Positions 1 to 8,851 are shown, counted from the stretch's first letter. The stretch: 40,068 bases of DNA from Bradyrhizobium sp. AS23.2 (GCF_001908185.1 NZ_LGHM01000022.1:1-40068), one strand, 5' to 3'. Notes: a model not told the origin generated them from the letters alone. Program-made: numbers and translations.

Positions 1-64
1 TGTCGTGCTGGCTTCTCGCCTCGAACGACCGAGCGAAAGCGTTGAACAGAGAATCGTTGTACAT
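1..64 (-). CDS. Unrecognised protein, N-terminal fragment (runs off left edge)
   Basis: Only the first 21 codons are in the window. The ATG is at 64-62 on the minus strand and the product begins MYNDSLFNAFARSFEARSQ. A good ribosome site (GGAGAGGG) lies about 3 bases before the ATG, and a consensus EcfG-type promoter is centred about 48 bases upstream, which together make this a believable gene start. I do not recognise the family from so few residues. The promoter suggests a general-stress gene, which is inference. The frame could still be a chance ORF. Confidence 0.5.
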   Translation of the reverse strand, partial: MYNDSLFNAFARSFEARSQHD

Positions 65-98
65 GATCCCTCTCCGCGTGAGTTCCGCTACAAGCTGA

Positions 99-124
99 AA
101 CGAAAGCAGTTACTGGACCGTTCC
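99..124 (-). promoter_or_regulatory. EcfG-type (general stress) promoter for the edge gene
   Basis: On the minus strand, GGAAC (124-120), then 17 bases, then CGTT (102-99). This matches the published alphaproteobacterial EcfG consensus GGAAC-N16/17-CGTT at every fixed base. The expected transcript start near 92 leaves a leader of about 28 bases before the ATG at 64. Confidence 0.65.
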
Positions 125-220
125 TCAGGCCGCTTCGAATCAGCGTGAGCACATGACGATCATTGGACACCTTGGTGCCAACTCGACGCAACGCACAACG
201 TAGGCACTCGTTGAGTTACG

Positions 221-238
221 AACAGGCACATGCCTGTT
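221..238. repeat. 18-bp perfect-arm palindrome, possible operator
   Basis: AACAGGCA, a 2-base CA centre, then TGCCTGTT: an inverted repeat with 8-bp perfect arms. No T-run follows, so it does not read as a classical terminator. It lies 98 bases upstream of the edge gene's promoter motif and 125 bases past the stop of the 363-992 gene. It could bind a dimeric regulator or end transcription of the membrane-protein gene. Confidence 0.4.
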
Positions 239-362
239 ATTTGTGCGAATCTATATCTATCTTCGCTCATTTCCAGAAAATGTCACTTGGTCGCAACATC
301 CGGGCAATACCGGAGACGTAGTCCATCCGGCACTGCAGCATAGCGACCTGCCAGCGGCAAAC

Positions 363-992
363 TTATGACGCTTGTACGGCGAAGCCTTGCGTGCCCCGTT
401 CATCTTCCTGCTGCAATGCAGTGCGTGGATGGCTTGCAGCATGGCAGTCACGGCACGCGCGCAGCAGTGTGTCAAAATCGGTCGCCAGCCCCTCGGACCG
501 AATGAGGATGCGATCGGCCTGCGCGCCGCGCGAGGCAGCGCGGATGCAGGAGAGCTGGTGCTGCAAGGCCGGAGTCGGCGTCAGCACGATCATCTTGTGC
601 CCGCGGTCGTCTTCAGCCGAAACCTCCGCAATCGAGTCCCACAACAGAAATTCATTGCCGATGCGGAGATCACGGATGCCGTAGGGGGTGACGATCACCA
701 CCGGTCCCCGTTCAGCGGGCAGCATCCAGATCAGCCGGCCGGTCAGCAGGCCGAACACCACGACGCCGGCATAGCCGACCGTCGTATCGTAGATGCCAAG
801 CCCCTCCCACCAGTCAAAGGCAAGAGTCGCACTCAGCAGCGTCATCACGAAGCTCGCCGCGACCAGGAGCCGCAGAGGGGGCGTGCATGGATTGATTTCG
901 AGATCGTGGGTCGCGTCGCCGCATACGGCCGGCGCGGCCGATTGCGGGCTGCCGGCGACGGCGGGCATCGGGTCGTCACGATGTGGGTGCAT
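363..992 (-). CDS. STM3941-like two-helix membrane protein
   Basis: The product is a 209-aa membrane protein of unknown function. Two hydrophobic segments (about residues 38-60 and 64-90, the second ending LLTGRLIWML) are followed by a cytosolic-looking beta-rich tail (VVIVTPYGIRDLRIGNEFLLWDSI) that resembles the PH-like half of STM3941-type proteins. The tail ends with a segment (RILIRSEGLATDFDTLLRAC) typical of that family. The frame stays open upstream to 1352, but the ATG at 992 is chosen because GGGGGAAAG sits just before it and the upstream residues are low-complexity, Arg-rich and would overlap tal-pgi. It is transcribed away from tal-pgi. The STM3941 assignment is from overall pattern and is moderate. 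Confidence 0.7.
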   Translation of the reverse strand: MHPHRDDPMPAVAGSPQSAAPAVCGDATHDLEINPCTPPLRLLVAASFVMTLLSATLAFDWWEGLGIYDTTVGYAGVVVFGLLTGRLIWMLPAERGPVVIVTPYGIRDLRIGNEFLLWDSIAEVSAEDDRGHKMIVLTPTPALQHQLSCIRAASRGAQADRILIRSEGLATDFDTLLRACRDCHAASHPRTALQQEDERGTQGFAVQAS

Positions 993-1316
993 GCTTTCCC
1001 CCAAGCACGGCCATTCGCGACCAAGCCACGATGCACGGCGGACCGGAGTCCGTTGATGACACTCCGCGCAGCCATCAGCTGACATCACAAAGCGGCCGAC
1101 GTTAGGCAACGAGCGGCCAAACCTTCCCGACCGACGATTTTTTACGCAACGCCGCCACTTCCGCCTGGATCGCCATGATCGCAACGGCGTTAGACTGGAG
1201 GGTATGACGCCCATACCCTGGATCGGTTCCCTCCCGGGAGCATGTAAGCTAGAGAATAGCGCGTCAGGACCGGCGCGGAAACCCCTCGCCCGCAGGCTTG
1301 GAGATAAATAAGCATC
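993..1316. other. Divergent intergenic region upstream of tal-pgi
   Basis: These 324 bases separate the minus-strand membrane-protein gene from tal-pgi. They should hold the promoters of both. I see a minus-strand near-match to an EcfG promoter (1206-1230) and a small hairpin, GGTATG-ACGCC-CATACC, at 1201-1217. I could not assign a sigma-70-type promoter for tal-pgi with confidence. Confidence 0.4.
1206..1230 (-). promoter_or_regulatory. Weak EcfG-like promoter candidate
   Basis: On the minus strand, GGAAC (1230-1226), 16 bases, then CGTC (1209-1206), one mismatch from the EcfG -10 element CGTT. If used, the leader to the ATG at 992 would be about 205 bases, which is long. A small hairpin (1201-1217) overlaps the -10. 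Confidence 0.25.
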
Positions 1317-4166
1317 ATGAATCCCGTCAAAGAACTGGAAAAGCACGGACAAGCCGTCTGGCTGGACTTCCTCGCCCGTGGCTTCATCGCCAAGGGCGAC
1401 CTGAAGCGGCTGATCGACACCGATGGCGTCAAGGGCGTCACCTCCAATCCGTCGATCTTCGAGAAGGCGATCGGCAGTTCCGACGAATACGACGCCTCGA
1501 TCGGCAAGGCGCTGAAGCGCGGCGACCGGACCGTGGCCGACCTGTTCGAGGCCGTCGCAGTCGAGGACATCCAGAACGCCGCCGACGTGCTCCGCCCGGT
1601 CTATGACCGCCTCAAGGGAGGCGACGGCTATGTCAGTCTCGAAGTCTCACCCTATCTTGCCATGGATACCGCCGGCTCGGTCGCCGAGGCGCGGCGGCTC
1701 TGGAAGGACGTCAATCGCAAGAACCTGATGGTGAAGGTCCCGGCGACGCCGGAGGGCCTGCCGGCGATCGAGCAACTCATCGGCGATGGCATCAGCATCA
1801 ACATCACGCTGTTGTTCTCCAGGGACGTCTATCTCCAGGTCGCCGAGGCCTATCTCGCGGGCCTGGAGAAATACGTCGCAGGCGGCGGCGACCCGTCGCA
1901 CGTGGCCAGCGTGGCGAGCTTCTTCGTCAGCCGCATCGACACGATGGTCGACAAGCAGCTCGACGAGAAGATCGCCCGCGCCAACGACCCCAGCGAGAAG
2001 GAACGTCTCGCCGCACTCAAGGGCAAGGTCGCAATCGCCAACGCCAAGCTCGCCTACCAGGATTACAAGCGCCTGTTCTCCGGCCCGCGCTGGGAGAAGC
2101 TCGCCGCCAAGGGGGCCAAGCCGCAGCGCATGCTGTGGGCGTCCACCGGCACCAAGAACAAGGACTACAGCGACGTCCTCTATGTCGAGGAGCTGATCGG
2201 CCCCGACACCATCAACACCATGCCTCCGGCAACGCTGGATGCGTTCCGCGACCACGGCAAGCTACGCGACAGCCTGGAAGAGAATATCGACGACGCCGCG
2301 CGCGTGCTGGAGGAGCTGGAGCGCTCCGGCGTCTCGCTCGAGGCGATCACCGAAGAGCTCGTCAAGGACGGTGTCAAGCAGTTCGCCGACGCCGCCGACA
2401 AGCTCTATGGCGCGGTCGCCCACAAGCGCGCGACCGTGCTCGGACCCGCGCTCGACCGCCAGCAGCTCTCGCTTGGCGACGGGCTCGGCACGGCCGTGGC
2501 CAGGAGCACCGAGGAATGGCGTGCATCCGCAAAGATCCGCCGGCTGTGGCAGCGCGACAAATCGGTCTGGACCGGCGCGGACGAGGACAAATGGCTCGGC
2601 TGGCTCGACAGCGCGGCGAAGGCCGACGTCGCCGACTATGAGGACTATGCGAGCCGCGTGAAGGGCCAGAAATTCTCCGACGCCGTCGTGCTCGGCATGG
2701 GCGGATCCAGCCTCGGGCCCGAGGTGCTGGCCGAGACGTTCGCGCGGAAGTCCGGGTTCCCGAAGCTGCACGTGCTGGATTCCACCGATCCGGCACAGGT
2801 GCGGGCAATGGAAGCGAAGATCGACATCGCCAACACCGTGTTCATCGTATCCAGCAAGTCCGGCGGCACCACCGAGCCGAACGCGATGAAGGATTATTTC
2901 CATGAACGCGTCGCGCAGGCGGTCGGGCCGAAGGTGAAGACCGGCCATCGCTTCATCGCGGTCACCGATCCCGGCTCGTCGCTGGAGAAGGCGGCCAAGA
3001 GCCTCAACTACGCCCGCGTCTTCCATGGCGAGCCGTCGATCGGCGGACGCTACTCGGTGCTCTCGCCGTTCGGCCTGGTGCCGGCGGCAACCGCGGGCAT
3101 CGACGTCAAGACCTTCATCAAGCACGCGCTTGCGATGGCCCGCTCTTGCGGTCCGGACGTGCCGCCAAATGAGAACCCCGGCGTCCAGCTCGGCCTTGCC
3201 ATGGGTCTCGCCGGCCTCGAAGGCCGCGACAAGGTGACGATCCTGTCGTCGAACAAGATCGCCGATTTCGGCGCATGGGCCGAGCAGCTCATCGCAGAAT
3301 CGACCGGCAAGGAGGGCAAGGGGCTGATCCCGATCGCCGGCGAGCCGCTTGGCGATCCCTCGGTTTACGGCAACGACCGCTTCTTCATCGACATCCGCAC
3401 CGAAGGCGAGGCGGACGCCGCACATGACTCGAAGCTTGCCGCGATAGAAGCGGCTGGCCATCCCGTGGTGCGCATCGTCATGAAATCGATCGACCATCTC
3501 GGCCAGGAGTTCTTCCGCTTCGAGATGGCGACCGCGGTGGCAGGCAGCATCCTCGGCATCAACCCGTTCGACCAGCCGGACGTGGAAGCGGCCAAGATCA
3601 AGACCCGCGAGCTCAGCGCGTCGTTCGAGAAGACCGGCGCCCTGCCGGCGGAACGGCCGGTGATCAGCACGGATCAGGCCGATCTCTACACCGACGAGGC
3701 CAACGCCACGGCGCTCCGCGCCGCCGGCGCCAACGGCGACCTCACCTCATGGCTGAAGGCGCATCTCTCGCGCTCCAACCATGGCGACTATGTCGCCCTG
3801 CTCGGCTACATCGCGCGCGACAAGGCGACGATCGACGCACTCCAGACGATGCGGCTCGAAGTGCGCGAGAAGCGGCATGTTGCGACCTGCGCCGAGTTCG
3901 GCCCGCGCTTCCTGCACTCGACCGGGCAGGCTTACAAGGGCGGGCCGGACAGCGGCGTGTTCCTCCAGATCACGGCCGACGATGCCAAGGACCTGGCCGT
4001 GCCGGGCCAGAAGGCAAGCTTTGGAATCATCAAGGCGGCGCAGGCGCGCGGCGATTTCGACGTGCTCACCGAGCGTGGGCGGCGCGCGCTGCGGGTCCAT
4101 CTGAAGGGCGGGCTCAAGAAGGGTCTCGCCGCGCTCAACGCCGCGCTCACGGACGCGCTGAATTAG
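1317..4166 (+). CDS. tal-pgi: Bifunctional transaldolase / glucose-6-phosphate isomerase
   Basis: This is a 949-aa fusion. Residues about 1-370 are a transaldolase of the pentose phosphate pathway (sedoheptulose-7-P + glyceraldehyde-3-P to erythrose-4-P + fructose-6-P). The Schiff-base lysine is K140 in NLMVKVPAT, with TSNPSIFEK and NITLLFS nearby. Residues about 380-949 are phosphoglucose isomerase (fructose-6-P to glucose-6-P), with the sugar-phosphate motifs GMGGSSLGPE (about 460) and SKSGGTTEP (about 511) and GGRYSVLSPFG. Two enzymes on one chain connect the non-oxidative branch back to glucose-6-P, the substrate of zwf two genes downstream. The start ATG has GGAG 13 bases upstream, a rather long spacing. 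It is first in the operon; gnd follows after 12 bases. Such fusions are known in some alphaproteobacteria and actinobacteria. Confidence 0.95.
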   Translation: MNPVKELEKHGQAVWLDFLARGFIAKGDLKRLIDTDGVKGVTSNPSIFEKAIGSSDEYDASIGKALKRGDRTVADLFEAVAVEDIQNAADVLRPVYDRLKGGDGYVSLEVSPYLAMDTAGSVAEARRLWKDVNRKNLMVKVPATPEGLPAIEQLIGDGISINITLLFSRDVYLQVAEAYLAGLEKYVAGGGDPSHVASVASFFVSRIDTMVDKQLDEKIARANDPSEKERLAALKGKVAIANAKLAYQDYKRLFSGPRWEKLAAKGAKPQRMLWASTGTKNKDYSDVLYVEELIGPDTINTMPPATLDAFRDHGKLRDSLEENIDDAARVLEELERSGVSLEAITEELVKDGVKQFADAADKLYGAVAHKRATVLGPALDRQQLSLGDGLGTAVARSTEEWRASAKIRRLWQRDKSVWTGADEDKWLGWLDSAAKADVADYEDYASRVKGQKFSDAVVLGMGGSSLGPEVLAETFARKSGFPKLHVLDSTDPAQVRAMEAKIDIANTVFIVSSKSGGTTEPNAMKDYFHERVAQAVGPKVKTGHRFIAVTDPGSSLEKAAKSLNYARVFHGEPSIGGRYSVLSPFGLVPAATAGIDVKTFIKHALAMARSCGPDVPPNENPGVQLGLAMGLAGLEGRDKVTILSSNKIADFGAWAEQLIAESTGKEGKGLIPIAGEPLGDPSVYGNDRFFIDIRTEGEADAAHDSKLAAIEAAGHPVVRIVMKSIDHLGQEFFRFEMATAVAGSILGINPFDQPDVEAAKIKTRELSASFEKTGALPAERPVISTDQADLYTDEANATALRAAGANGDLTSWLKAHLSRSNHGDYVALLGYIARDKATIDALQTMRLEVREKRHVATCAEFGPRFLHSTGQAYKGGPDSGVFLQITADDAKDLAVPGQKASFGIIKAAQARGDFDVLTERGRRALRVHLKGGLKKGLAALNAALTDALN

Positions 4167-4178
4167 AGGAATATCTCC

Positions 4179-5177
4179 ATGCAACTCGGCATGATCGGCC
4201 TCGGCCGGATGGGCGGCAACATCGTTCGCCGCCTGATGCGCCACGGCCATTCGACCGTGGTCTACGACAAGGACGCCAAGGCCGTTGCGGGCCTCGCCGC
4301 AGACGGCGCGCAGGGCTCGGCGACGCTGGAAGAGTTCGTCGCAAAACTGGAGCGGCCGCGCACCGCCTGGGTGATGCTGCCGGCCGGCCGCATCACCGAG
4401 ACGACGATCGACTCGATCGCGGGCGTGATGCAGGCCGGCGACGTCATCATCGACGGCGGCAACACCTTCTGGCAGGACGACGTCCGCCGCGGCAAGGCGC
4501 TGAAGGAGCGCGGCATCCACTATGTCGACGTCGGCACCTCCGGCGGCGTCTGGGGTCTCGACCGCGGCTATTGCATGATGATCGGCGGCGAGAAGCAGGT
4601 GGTCGACCGGCTCGATCCGATCTTCGCCGCGCTCGCGCCCGGCGCCGGCGACATTTCACGCACGGAAGGACGTGAGGGGCGCGATCCCCGTATCGAGCAG
4701 GGTTACATCCATGCCGGCCCGGTCGGCGCCGGACACTTCGTCAAGATGATCCATAACGGCATCGAATACGGCCTGATGCAGGCCTATGCCGAAGGCTTCG
4801 ACATCCTTAAGAACGCCAACATCGAGGCGCTGCCGGCGGACCATCGCTACGATTTCGATCTCGCCGACATCGCCGAAGTGTGGCGGCGCGGCAGCGTGAT
4901 CCCGTCCTGGCTGCTCGACCTCACCTCGACCGCGCTCGCCGACAGCCCGGCGCTGTCGGAATATTCCGGCTTCGTCGAGGATTCCGGCGAAGGACGCTGG
5001 ACCGTGAACGCGGCAATCGACGAAGCGGTCCCGGCCGAGGTGCTGACTGCTGCGCTCTACACACGTTTCCGTTCCCGCAAGGAACACACCTTCGCCGAAA
5101 AGATTCTTTCCGCGATGCGCGCGGGTTTTGGCGGCCACAAGGAGCCGAAGCAGCCGGACGCGGCAAAGCCCAAGTAA
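4179..5177 (+). CDS. gnd: 6-phosphogluconate dehydrogenase (decarboxylating), short NAD-type
   Basis: It oxidatively decarboxylates 6-phosphogluconate to ribulose-5-phosphate. The product is 332 aa, the short form of the family rather than the 470-aa E. coli type. The N-terminal Rossmann motif [13 protein letters not shown] is at residues 7-19. Substrate-site signatures are [19 protein letters not shown] and [19 protein letters not shown]. The second beta strand ends in Asp (VVYD, D30), a residue that normally favours NAD over NADP, so an NAD preference is inferred. AGAGGA lies about 8 bases before the ATG. It sits between tal-pgi and zwf, completing the oxidative pentose phosphate branch with zwf and pgl. 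Confidence 0.93.
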   Translation: MQLGMIGLGRMGGNIVRRLMRHGHSTVVYDKDAKAVAGLAADGAQGSATLEEFVAKLERPRTAWVMLPAGRITETTIDSIAGVMQAGDVIIDGGNTFWQDDVRRGKALKERGIHYVDVGTSGGVWGLDRGYCMMIGGEKQVVDRLDPIFAALAPGAGDISRTEGREGRDPRIEQGYIHAGPVGAGHFVKMIHNGIEYGLMQAYAEGFDILKNANIEALPADHRYDFDLADIAEVWRRGSVIPSWLLDLTSTALADSPALSEYSGFVEDSGEGRWTVNAAIDEAVPAEVLTAALYTRFRSRKEHTFAEKILSAMRAGFGGHKEPKQPDAAKPK

Positions 5178-5218
5178 AAAGCCCAAGTGAGAGCCAACCA
5201 AGCGAAGGCCAACCGTTC

Positions 5219-6733
5219 GTGACCAAAGACCCGCAGCCGCAGCGCAAGCCGGAAAATTGCGCCTTCGTCATCTTCGGCGTCACCGGCGACCTCACTCACC
5301 GCCTCGTGATCCCGTCGCTCTACAATCTCGCCGCCGAAAACCTGTTGCCCGAAAAGTTCTGCGTCGTCGGCGTGGCCCGCAAAGGCCAGTCGGATAACGA
5401 GCTGCGCGACAGCCTGATGAAGGGCCTGCGCGAGTTCGCGACGCGCCCCGTGGACGACGTCGTCGCCCGGCAACTGCTGCAATGCGTCACCTTCGTCGAG
5501 GCCGACGCGAAGGATCCGCCGTCATTCGACCGCTTGCGCGAACATCTGGATTCGCTGGAATGCGCGCGAGGCACCGGCGGCAACCGCTTGTTCTACCTCG
5601 CGACCCCGCCGGCGGCATTCGCACCGACCGCGCGCGAGCTCGGCCGCACCGGAATGATGAAGGAGAACGGCGCCTGGCGGCGGCTGGTGATCGAAAAGCC
5701 CTTCGGCACCGACCTCGCCTCGGCGCGCGCGCTGAACGCCGAACTCCTCAATATCATGGAAGAGCACCAGATCTACCGGATCGATCACTATCTCGGCAAG
5801 GAGACGGTGCAGAACATCATGGTGCTGCGCTTTGCCAACGGCATGTTCGAGCCGATCTGGAATCGCAACCACATCGACCACATCCAGATCACTGTGGAGG
5901 AGAAGCTCGGTGTCGGCCATCGCGGCGGCTTCTACGACGCCACCGGCGCACTGCGCGACATGGTGCCGAACCATCTGTTCCAGCTGATGTCGCTGGTCGC
6001 GATGGGGCCGCCGACCCGTTTCGATGCGCATTCGGTCCGCTCGGAAAAGGCCGAGGTGCTCTCTGCGATCCAGCAGCCCAGCGAAGAGGAAGCGCTGAGA
6101 AGCTCCGTCCGCGCACAATACCTTGCCGGCCGCATCGGCGATGACGAGATCCCGGACTACCGCAAGACCCAGGACGTCAAGCCCGGCAGCACCACCGAGA
6201 CCTATGTCGCGCTGAAGCTGATGATCGACAATTGGCGCTGGGCCGGCGTGCCCTTCTATCTGCGCACCGGCAAGGCGCTGGCGCGCAAGCGCACGGAAGT
6301 CGCGATCAAGTTCAAGCAGGCACCGCTGTCGATGTTCTCAGGCACGGCGGTCGATCGCCTGTCGCAGAACTTCCTGACCATCGGCATTGCGCCGACCGAG
6401 ACCATCGAGCTTCAGTTCAACGCCAAGATTCCGGGACCGACTGTCACCATCGACGGCGTGGAAATGAAGTTCCGCTACGGCGATTATTTCAGGGCCGATC
6501 CGAGCACCGGTTACGAGACGCTGATCTACGACTGCATGATCGGCGACAACATCCTGTTCCAGCGCGCCGACGGCGTCGAGGCCGGATGGCGAGCGGTGCA
6601 GCCGTTCCTCGACGCCTGGAAAAATGCGGGCACCAACGGCATCGAGACCTATCCGGCCGGCAGCGACGGCCCCGCCTGCGCCGACGAACTGCTCCGGCGC
6701 GACGGACGAAGCTGGCGGAAGTTTTCGCGATGA
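5219..6733 (+). CDS. zwf: Glucose-6-phosphate 1-dehydrogenase
   Basis: It oxidises glucose-6-phosphate to 6-phosphogluconolactone. The coenzyme motif reads FGVTGDLTHRLVIPSLYNL (residues 19-37) and the catalytic segment IYRIDHYLGKE lies near residues 186-196. No ATG fits: upstream of the conserved region the frame runs back into gnd. GTG at 5219 (VTKDPQPQRK) is chosen because it gives 504 aa, the usual length, and starts 41 bases after the gnd stop; its ribosome site (GAAGG) is weak, so coupling to gnd translation is likely. The final TGA overlaps the ATG of pgl as ATGA. The start is the least certain part of the call. Confidence 0.93.
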   Translation: MTKDPQPQRKPENCAFVIFGVTGDLTHRLVIPSLYNLAAENLLPEKFCVVGVARKGQSDNELRDSLMKGLREFATRPVDDVVARQLLQCVTFVEADAKDPPSFDRLREHLDSLECARGTGGNRLFYLATPPAAFAPTARELGRTGMMKENGAWRRLVIEKPFGTDLASARALNAELLNIMEEHQIYRIDHYLGKETVQNIMVLRFANGMFEPIWNRNHIDHIQITVEEKLGVGHRGGFYDATGALRDMVPNHLFQLMSLVAMGPPTRFDAHSVRSEKAEVLSAIQQPSEEEALRSSVRAQYLAGRIGDDEIPDYRKTQDVKPGSTTETYVALKLMIDNWRWAGVPFYLRTGKALARKRTEVAIKFKQAPLSMFSGTAVDRLSQNFLTIGIAPTETIELQFNAKIPGPTVTIDGVEMKFRYGDYFRADPSTGYETLIYDCMIGDNILFQRADGVEAGWRAVQPFLDAWKNAGTNGIETYPAGSDGPACADELLRRDGRSWRKFSR

Positions 6734-7479
6734 GCACGGCCGACCAGCCGAAGCTGATCGTCGCGGCCGATGCCGAAGCCCTCGCCCACACTGCTGCCGA
6801 GCGAATGATGGCGCGGATCGCCGCCAATCCCGGCCAAATTGGGATCTGCCTGACCGGCGGCTCCAGCCCGAAGAAGCTCTATCAATTGCTCGGAAGCGAT
6901 GCCTGGCGCAGCAATATCCCGTGGGACCGCGTGCACTGGTTCATCGGCGACGAACGCTTCGTGCCCGAGAGCGATCCCCTCAACAACATGGCGGTCGCGC
7001 GCGCGACCTTTCTCGATGGCAACGCGCCGTCCGGCCATATCCACCCGATCCCGACCACGACTGACAGTCCCGACCGCAGCGCCGATGTCTATGCGCGCGA
7101 GCTGCAGGGCTTCTATCGCGCTGAAAGCCTCGATCCGGCGCGGCCGCTGTTCGACATGGTTTTGATGGGCGCGGGCCCGGACGGCCACACCGCCTCGCTC
7201 TTCCCGGGCTACCCCGCGATCGAGGAGACCAAGCGCTGGGTCGTCGGAGTTCCGAAGGCCAATGTGGCTCCCTTCGTCCCCAGAGTCTCGCTCACCCTGC
7301 CCGCGCTGGCGTGCTGCCACGAAATGCTGTTCGAGATTGCCGGGCAGGACAAGCAGGCGATCTTGACGCGCCTCCTCAATGGCGAGAATCTGCCCGCGTT
7401 GCGCGCGCGCTCGAATGGTGAGACCGTCTGGCTGGTCGACCGGGCCGCGCTTCCGGAGGGAATTCGTGGCGGGCGTTGA
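6730..7479 (+). CDS. pgl: 6-phosphogluconolactonase
   Basis: It hydrolyses 6-phosphogluconolactone to 6-phosphogluconate, between Zwf and Gnd. The 249-aa product carries the family signatures: a phosphate-binding ICLTGGSSPKKLY near residues 38-50, WFIGDERFVPESDPLNN near 72-88, and MGAGPDGHTASLFPG near 147-161. The ATG overlaps the zwf stop by four bases (ATGA), so the two are translationally coupled. The gntK start lies inside its last codons. Confidence 0.95.
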   Translation: MSTADQPKLIVAADAEALAHTAAERMMARIAANPGQIGICLTGGSSPKKLYQLLGSDAWRSNIPWDRVHWFIGDERFVPESDPLNNMAVARATFLDGNAPSGHIHPIPTTTDSPDRSADVYARELQGFYRAESLDPARPLFDMVLMGAGPDGHTASLFPGYPAIEETKRWVVGVPKANVAPFVPRVSLTLPALACCHEMLFEIAGQDKQAILTRLLNGENLPALRARSNGETVWLVDRAALPEGIRGGR

Positions 7480-8038
7480 AGCACCTTGTGCGTTGATCGT
7501 GATGGGCGTGTCGGGTTCAGGCAAGAGCACGGTTGCGGAGGCGCTCGGCGAGCGGCTCGGCTGGCGGTTCGAGGACGGCGACAGCTTTCACCCCGCCAGC
7601 AACGTCGAGAAGATGCGGGCCGGTCATCCGCTCACCGACGAGGACCGTTGGCCCTGGCTCAACGCCATCGCCGACGAGATCGCGCGGGTCTGCGGACGCG
7701 GCGAGCACGTTATCATCGCCTGCTCGGCGCTGAAGCACACCTATCGTGACGTGCTGCTGCGCGGACGCGACGACGTCCGCTTCGTCTTCCTGAGGGGCAC
7801 GAAGGAGCTGATCGCCGCCCGTCTCGCGCAACGCAAGGGCCATTTCATGCCGCCCGAGTTGCTGACGAGCCAGTTCAACACGCTGGAGCCGCCGGAGGCG
7901 AGCGAGCACGTCATCTCCGTTTCGATCGACGAGTCCGTCGAGGCGATCGTGGACGGCGTGGTGCGGCAATTGAGATTGGTCGCGGACAAACGCAAGGCCA
8001 TCGAACCTGAGGTCACCGAACCCAAGGTCCTGCCATGA
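7466..8038 (+). CDS. gntK: Gluconokinase
   Basis: It phosphorylates gluconate to 6-phosphogluconate, feeding free gluconate into the pathway at the Gnd step. The 190-aa P-loop kinase has Walker A GVSGSGKST at residues 14-22, FEDGDSFHPASNVEKM after it (the gluconate-kinase pattern), IIACSALKHTYRD in the middle and a LID-like KGHFMPPELLTSQF. GTG at 7466 is chosen because GGAGGG lies 5 bases upstream; this overlaps the end of pgl by 14 bases. The frame continues upstream inside pgl, but those residues are a shadow. The stop overlaps the next ATG (ATGA). Confidence 0.93.
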   Translation: MAGVEAPCALIVMGVSGSGKSTVAEALGERLGWRFEDGDSFHPASNVEKMRAGHPLTDEDRWPWLNAIADEIARVCGRGEHVIIACSALKHTYRDVLLRGRDDVRFVFLRGTKELIAARLAQRKGHFMPPELLTSQFNTLEPPEASEHVISVSIDESVEAIVDGVVRQLRLVADKRKAIEPEVTEPKVLP

Positions 8039-8847
8039 CGCCAATCTCACTCGTGGTCTCCGACGTCGACGGCACGCTGCTGACCAAGGACAAGACGCTG
8101 ACCGACCGTGCGAAGTCCGCGGTGCAGCGGCTGCACAAGGCGGGCATCGGTTTCACCATCACCTCGAGCCGCCCCGCGATCGGCATGCGCTTCCTGATCG
8201 AGCCGCTGGCGCTCTGGCTGCCGGTGGGCCCCTTCAACGGCTCCTCGATCATCGATCCCGAGATGAAACCGGTCGAGCAGCACCTGATCCCCGCAAGCGC
8301 GGCTGAACGGTCCTTGCAAATCCTCCGCGAGTTCGGCGTCGACATCTGGCTCTTCACCTACGACAAGTGGCTGATCGACAACCCAGGAGGCAAATACGTC
8401 CCGCACGAGCAGCACACGATCCGCTCCGACCCGACCATCGTGGCGGACTTCTCGCCTTACCTCGCGAGCGCCTGCAAGATCGTCGGCGCCAGCGCCGATG
8501 CGGCCGGGCTCGAGCGCTGCGAGAAAGTGATGCAGGAGGCGCTCGGGAGCGAGGCCACGGCTGTGCGCTCGCAGACCTATTATCTCGACGTCACCCCGCC
8601 GGGCTTCAACAAGGGTACCTTCGTCGAGGCGATGGCCAGGCGCCTCGGGATTTCGACCGACACGGTCGCCACCATCGGCGACATGCAGAACGACCTCGCG
8701 ATGTTCCGGGTCAGCGGCGTCTCGATCGCCATGGGAAACGCCACCGACGACGTCAAGGATCAGGCCACTAACGTCACCGCGACCAATGAGCAGGACGGTT
8801 TTGCGGAAGCGATGGAGATGATCCTGAAGCGGAACGGAGTTCGCTAA
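8035..8847 (+). CDS. Cof-type HAD-IIB sugar-phosphate phosphatase
   Basis: A 270-aa haloacid-dehalogenase-superfamily hydrolase of the Cof/IIB class, probably a cytosolic phosphatase acting on a sugar phosphate. Motif I is VVSDVDGTLLTKDK (nucleophile D10, acid/base D12), motif II lies in FTITSSRP, and motifs III/IV in NKGTFVEAM and IGDMQNDLAMF. The large C2 cap between about 85 and 185 fits class IIB. It is last in the operon, coupled to gntK by ATGA. The substrate cannot be read from sequence; a hexose phosphate or 6-phosphogluconate-related compound is inferred from context. It ends four bases before the convergent GH15 stop. Confidence 0.85.
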   Translation: MTPISLVVSDVDGTLLTKDKTLTDRAKSAVQRLHKAGIGFTITSSRPAIGMRFLIEPLALWLPVGPFNGSSIIDPEMKPVEQHLIPASAAERSLQILREFGVDIWLFTYDKWLIDNPGGKYVPHEQHTIRSDPTIVADFSPYLASACKIVGASADAAGLERCEKVMQEALGSEATAVRSQTYYLDVTPPGFNKGTFVEAMARRLGISTDTVATIGDMQNDLAMFRVSGVSIAMGNATDDVKDQATNVTATNEQDGFAEAMEMILKRNGVR

Positions 8848-8851
8848 GCCG

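Larger units (their letters stand above)
65..362. other. Intergenic stretch with a promoter and a palindrome
   Basis: About 300 bases lie between the edge gene and the stop codon of the minus-strand membrane-protein gene. Apart from the EcfG-type promoter and the palindrome at 221-238 I see no gene with a ribosome site and family resemblance. A 72-codon minus-strand frame at 257-475 overlaps the neighbouring gene and looks like chance. Confidence 0.5.

Noticed and set aside
1201..1217. Hairpin GGTATG-ACGCC-CATACC as a riboswitch or terminator before tal-pgi
   Set aside because: The stem is only 6 bp with no T-run and no wider conserved structure I can recognise.
993..1352. Upstream extension of the STM3941-like gene by 120 codons
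   Set aside because: The extension is Arg-rich and without family resemblance, would overlap the start of tal-pgi, and the ATG at 992 has a good ribosome site.
4880..5218. Long N-terminal extension of zwf inside gnd
   Set aside because: It is read out of frame through gnd; Zwf homology begins just after the GTG at 5219 and the length then fits the family.
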